Position numbers and translations under genes: made by a program. From an uncultured Opitutia bacterium (GTDB lineage Bacteria > Verrucomicrobiota > Verrucomicrobiae > Opitutales > MB11C04), in assembly GCA_913048545.1 (NCBI GenBank), contig CAJWWH010000089.1, positions 1 to 6,853 of the forward strand: a stretch of DNA of 6,853 nt. Direction: 5' to 3'. The notes beneath the pieces are model-generated. The model had not been told where the DNA came from. It made no database searches and saw nothing but the letters and a program-made list of their open reading frames with translations. Shown here one piece after another: positions 5,659-6,853 of this stretch. The first letter of the stretch is position 1. Each line of letters begins with the position of its first letter.

Positions 5659-5990
5659 TTTACAGTAAGCAAAGTCGTGTAGAGATATGTTATTACAAAA
5701 AAATTAATCGTATTATTGATTGCGAACAAAACCTTTAAGTTACAAATTAGATTAAATTAGCCTGAAATTTTTAAATATCTTACAAAGAAAGAAATTTTTT
5801 GATTTTAAGCTTACATTTGGAACTTTAAAATATTTGGCAGTATGGTGTATGTAAATTCTCAAACCTATCCATTCATTATGGCTAAAAAAAAGAGATGGGG
5901 GATGGGAGTGATGAATATAAGAGATCGATGTAGACTTTTTCTACTCGATCGGTGGGTGCTGAAGTTTTGCTCAATATTGGGGAGATACGA
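5659..5990. other. AT-rich intergenic region with no recognisable gene
   Basis: These 332 nt are clearly richer in A and T than the flanking genes, with A7 and T6 runs and short repeated words such as GAAATTTTT. A 38-codon ATG frame on the plus strand (5878-5994) overlaps the recQ stop and has no Shine-Dalgarno or family resemblance, so it is not annotated. The segment should contain the promoter of the 63-codon ORF and the 3' end of the recQ transcript; the only structured element I see is the hairpin at 5923-5950. No tRNA, rRNA or known riboswitch was recognised. Confidence 0.6.
5923..5950 (-). terminator. 11-bp bulged hairpin downstream of recQ
   Basis: GATCGA-T-GTAGA (5923-5934) pairs with TCTACTCGATC (5940-5950) with one bulged T at 5929 and a 5-nt loop. 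It starts about 40 nt past the recQ stop on the minus strand, where a transcript end would be expected. It lacks a clear U-tract on that strand (TCTTATATT follows), so it may stabilise a 3' end or be a weak terminator rather than a classical intrinsic one. Confidence 0.35.
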
Positions 5991-6853
5991 TTAGACCGCA
6001 AGGATGACATCGAGCAGAGTTTGCCCAAATTTCTTTAGTTTGGCCTCTCCAATGCCGCTGATGTTGAGCATTTCATCAAAGCTCTGAGGCTTAGCTTTGG
6101 CGAGCTCGATCAAAGTTTTGTCGTGGAAGATCACATAAGCGGGCACTCTTCTCTTTTTGGCCATTTGCTGACGGGCGGTTCGGAGGCTTTCATACAGTGC
6201 CTGATCGAGATCATTGTCCAATGCGATCCGTGCTTTTCTGGGTGATTTTTCTTTTTTGGATTTCTGCTTCTCAGTCAGTTTGCGGAAATTCACCTCGTCT
6301 TTCTTTTTTAGAAAAAGAAATCCTTTATCCGTGATCTTGATCCCGTTGTGTTCATTGACATCCACCATGAGCAGATTTTGGGAAACCAATTGCCTGAAAA
6401 TATTTTGCCACTCGTTCTTGCTCAGTTTATCCCCGATCCCAAATGTGCTTTGCCTGTCGTGTCCAAATCGTTGGATACGGTCATCCTCCTTACCCATTAA
6501 CACATCGACAACATAGACCATCCCAAACCTTTGTCCCGTTCGGAAGACTGCGGAGAGTGCCATCTGGGCCGCGATTGTACCGTCAAAGGTTTCCGGTTTG
6601 GTGTCACAGGTATCGCAGTTTCCACAGGGTTCACAGGAATCATCAAAATATTCAAGCAGTATTTGCCGACGACAGATTGCCGCTTCGCACAGGCCGAGCA
6701 GGGCATTGAGTTTTTGGTGCTCAATCCGTTTCTGGATATCCGGAGCCTCGGAATTTTCGATCCAGTTACGCTGCATCGCGGCATCGTCCATTCCATAAAT
6801 CATGTAGGCATTGGAAGGCAGTCCGTCCCGTCCCGCCCGCCCGGTTTCCTGAT
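5991..6853 (-). CDS. recQ: ATP-dependent DNA helicase RecQ, C-terminal part (5' end outside window)
   Basis: RecQ is a 3'-5' superfamily 2 DNA helicase acting in recombination and replication-fork repair. The visible 286 codons begin at helicase motif VI, QETGRAGRDG (1-10). The zinc-binding region follows: CRRQILLEYF (60-69) and PCGNCDTC, with ligands at Cys60, Cys76, Cys79 and Cys82; an extra Cys at 73 is probably not a ligand. The winged-helix RQC part contains TGQRFGMVYVVDVLMG (105-120) and FGHDRQSTFGIGDKLS (129-144). A Lys-rich linker (about 183-207) leads to an HRDC domain (about 216-286) with VPAYVIFHDKTLIELA and ISGIGEAKLKKFG. The distance from motif VI to the stop (about 286 aa) is nearly the same as in E. 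coli RecQ (609 aa in total), so the C-terminus is complete. The ATG complementary to 6801-6803 is internal, since the frame stays open to the window edge. Confidence 0.96.
   Translation of the reverse strand, partial: QETGRAGRDGLPSNAYMIYGMDDAAMQRNWIENSEAPDIQKRIEHQKLNALLGLCEAAICRRQILLEYFDDSCEPCGNCDTCDTKPETFDGTIAAQMALSAVFRTGQRFGMVYVVDVLMGKEDDRIQRFGHDRQSTFGIGDKLSKNEWQNIFRQLVSQNLLMVDVNEHNGIKITDKGFLFLKKKDEVNFRKLTEKQKSKKEKSPRKARIALDNDLDQALYESLRTARQQMAKKRRVPAYVIFHDKTLIELAKAKPQSFDEMLNISGIGEAKLKKFGQTLLDVILAV

Noticed and set aside
5659..5877. Replication-origin or attachment-site reading of the AT-rich stretch
   Set aside because: No DnaA-box cluster, iterons, tRNA gene or flanking direct repeat was found; AT richness alone is not enough.
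5878..5994. 38-codon plus-strand ORF (starts MAKKKRWGM)
   Set aside because: No ribosome binding site, no recognisable family, overlaps the recQ stop and spans a hairpin; most likely chance.
6214..6798. Plus-strand and alternative minus frames across recQ
   Set aside because: They overlap the clear RecQ zinc, RQC and HRDC frame and have no family-like features.

Overview
The window looks like ordinary bacterial chromosome with a moderate base composition. It carries a pyrimidine deoxynucleoside salvage/catabolism cluster, a respiratory dehydrogenase, a copper protein and the end of a DNA helicase gene. The lineage cannot be fixed from sequence alone. Protein resemblances (a long, animal-like DERA, a Cys-type cytidine deaminase, an azurin-type cupredoxin) together with several starts lacking a clear Shine-Dalgarno would suit a marine Verrucomicrobiota/PVC-like bacterium, but this is a low-confidence inference. 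No phage, insertion sequence, CRISPR array, tRNA or rRNA was seen.

Layout. Positions 1-782 (minus) are the N-terminal ~260 codons of deoC (deoxyribose-phosphate aldolase), cut by the left edge. A 187-nt divergent region (783-969) holds a 7-bp inverted repeat and separates deoC from a tight plus-strand run: cdd (970-1362), deoA (1359-2666, ATGA overlap with cdd), upp (2682-3317) and mqo (3330-4835). Convergent to mqo, only 13 nt away, is a secreted azurin-like blue copper protein (4849-5289, minus). Then comes a visibly AT-rich stretch (about 5290-5990) with one unrecognised 63-codon ORF (5467-5658, minus) and a hairpin (5923-5950). The right edge holds the C-terminal 286 codons of recQ (5991-6853, minus).

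How the genes work together. Cdd deaminates (deoxy)cytidine to (deoxy)uridine. DeoA cleaves thymidine/deoxyuridine with phosphate to free base plus deoxyribose-1-phosphate. Upp recovers uracil as UMP. DeoC, fed by a phosphopentomutase that is not in this window, splits deoxyribose-5-phosphate to acetaldehyde and glyceraldehyde-3-phosphate. Mqo oxidises malate and passes electrons to the quinone pool, so its close linkage to upp couples nucleoside catabolism with central respiration at least by position. The azurin-like protein is probably a periplasmic electron carrier.

I found no convincing new multi-gene system. The items most worth checking are the mqo/pyrimidine linkage, the divergent operator-like repeat, the missing Arg next to the zinc site in Cdd, the azurin without the usual disulfide, and the AT-rich island with its small orphan ORF.
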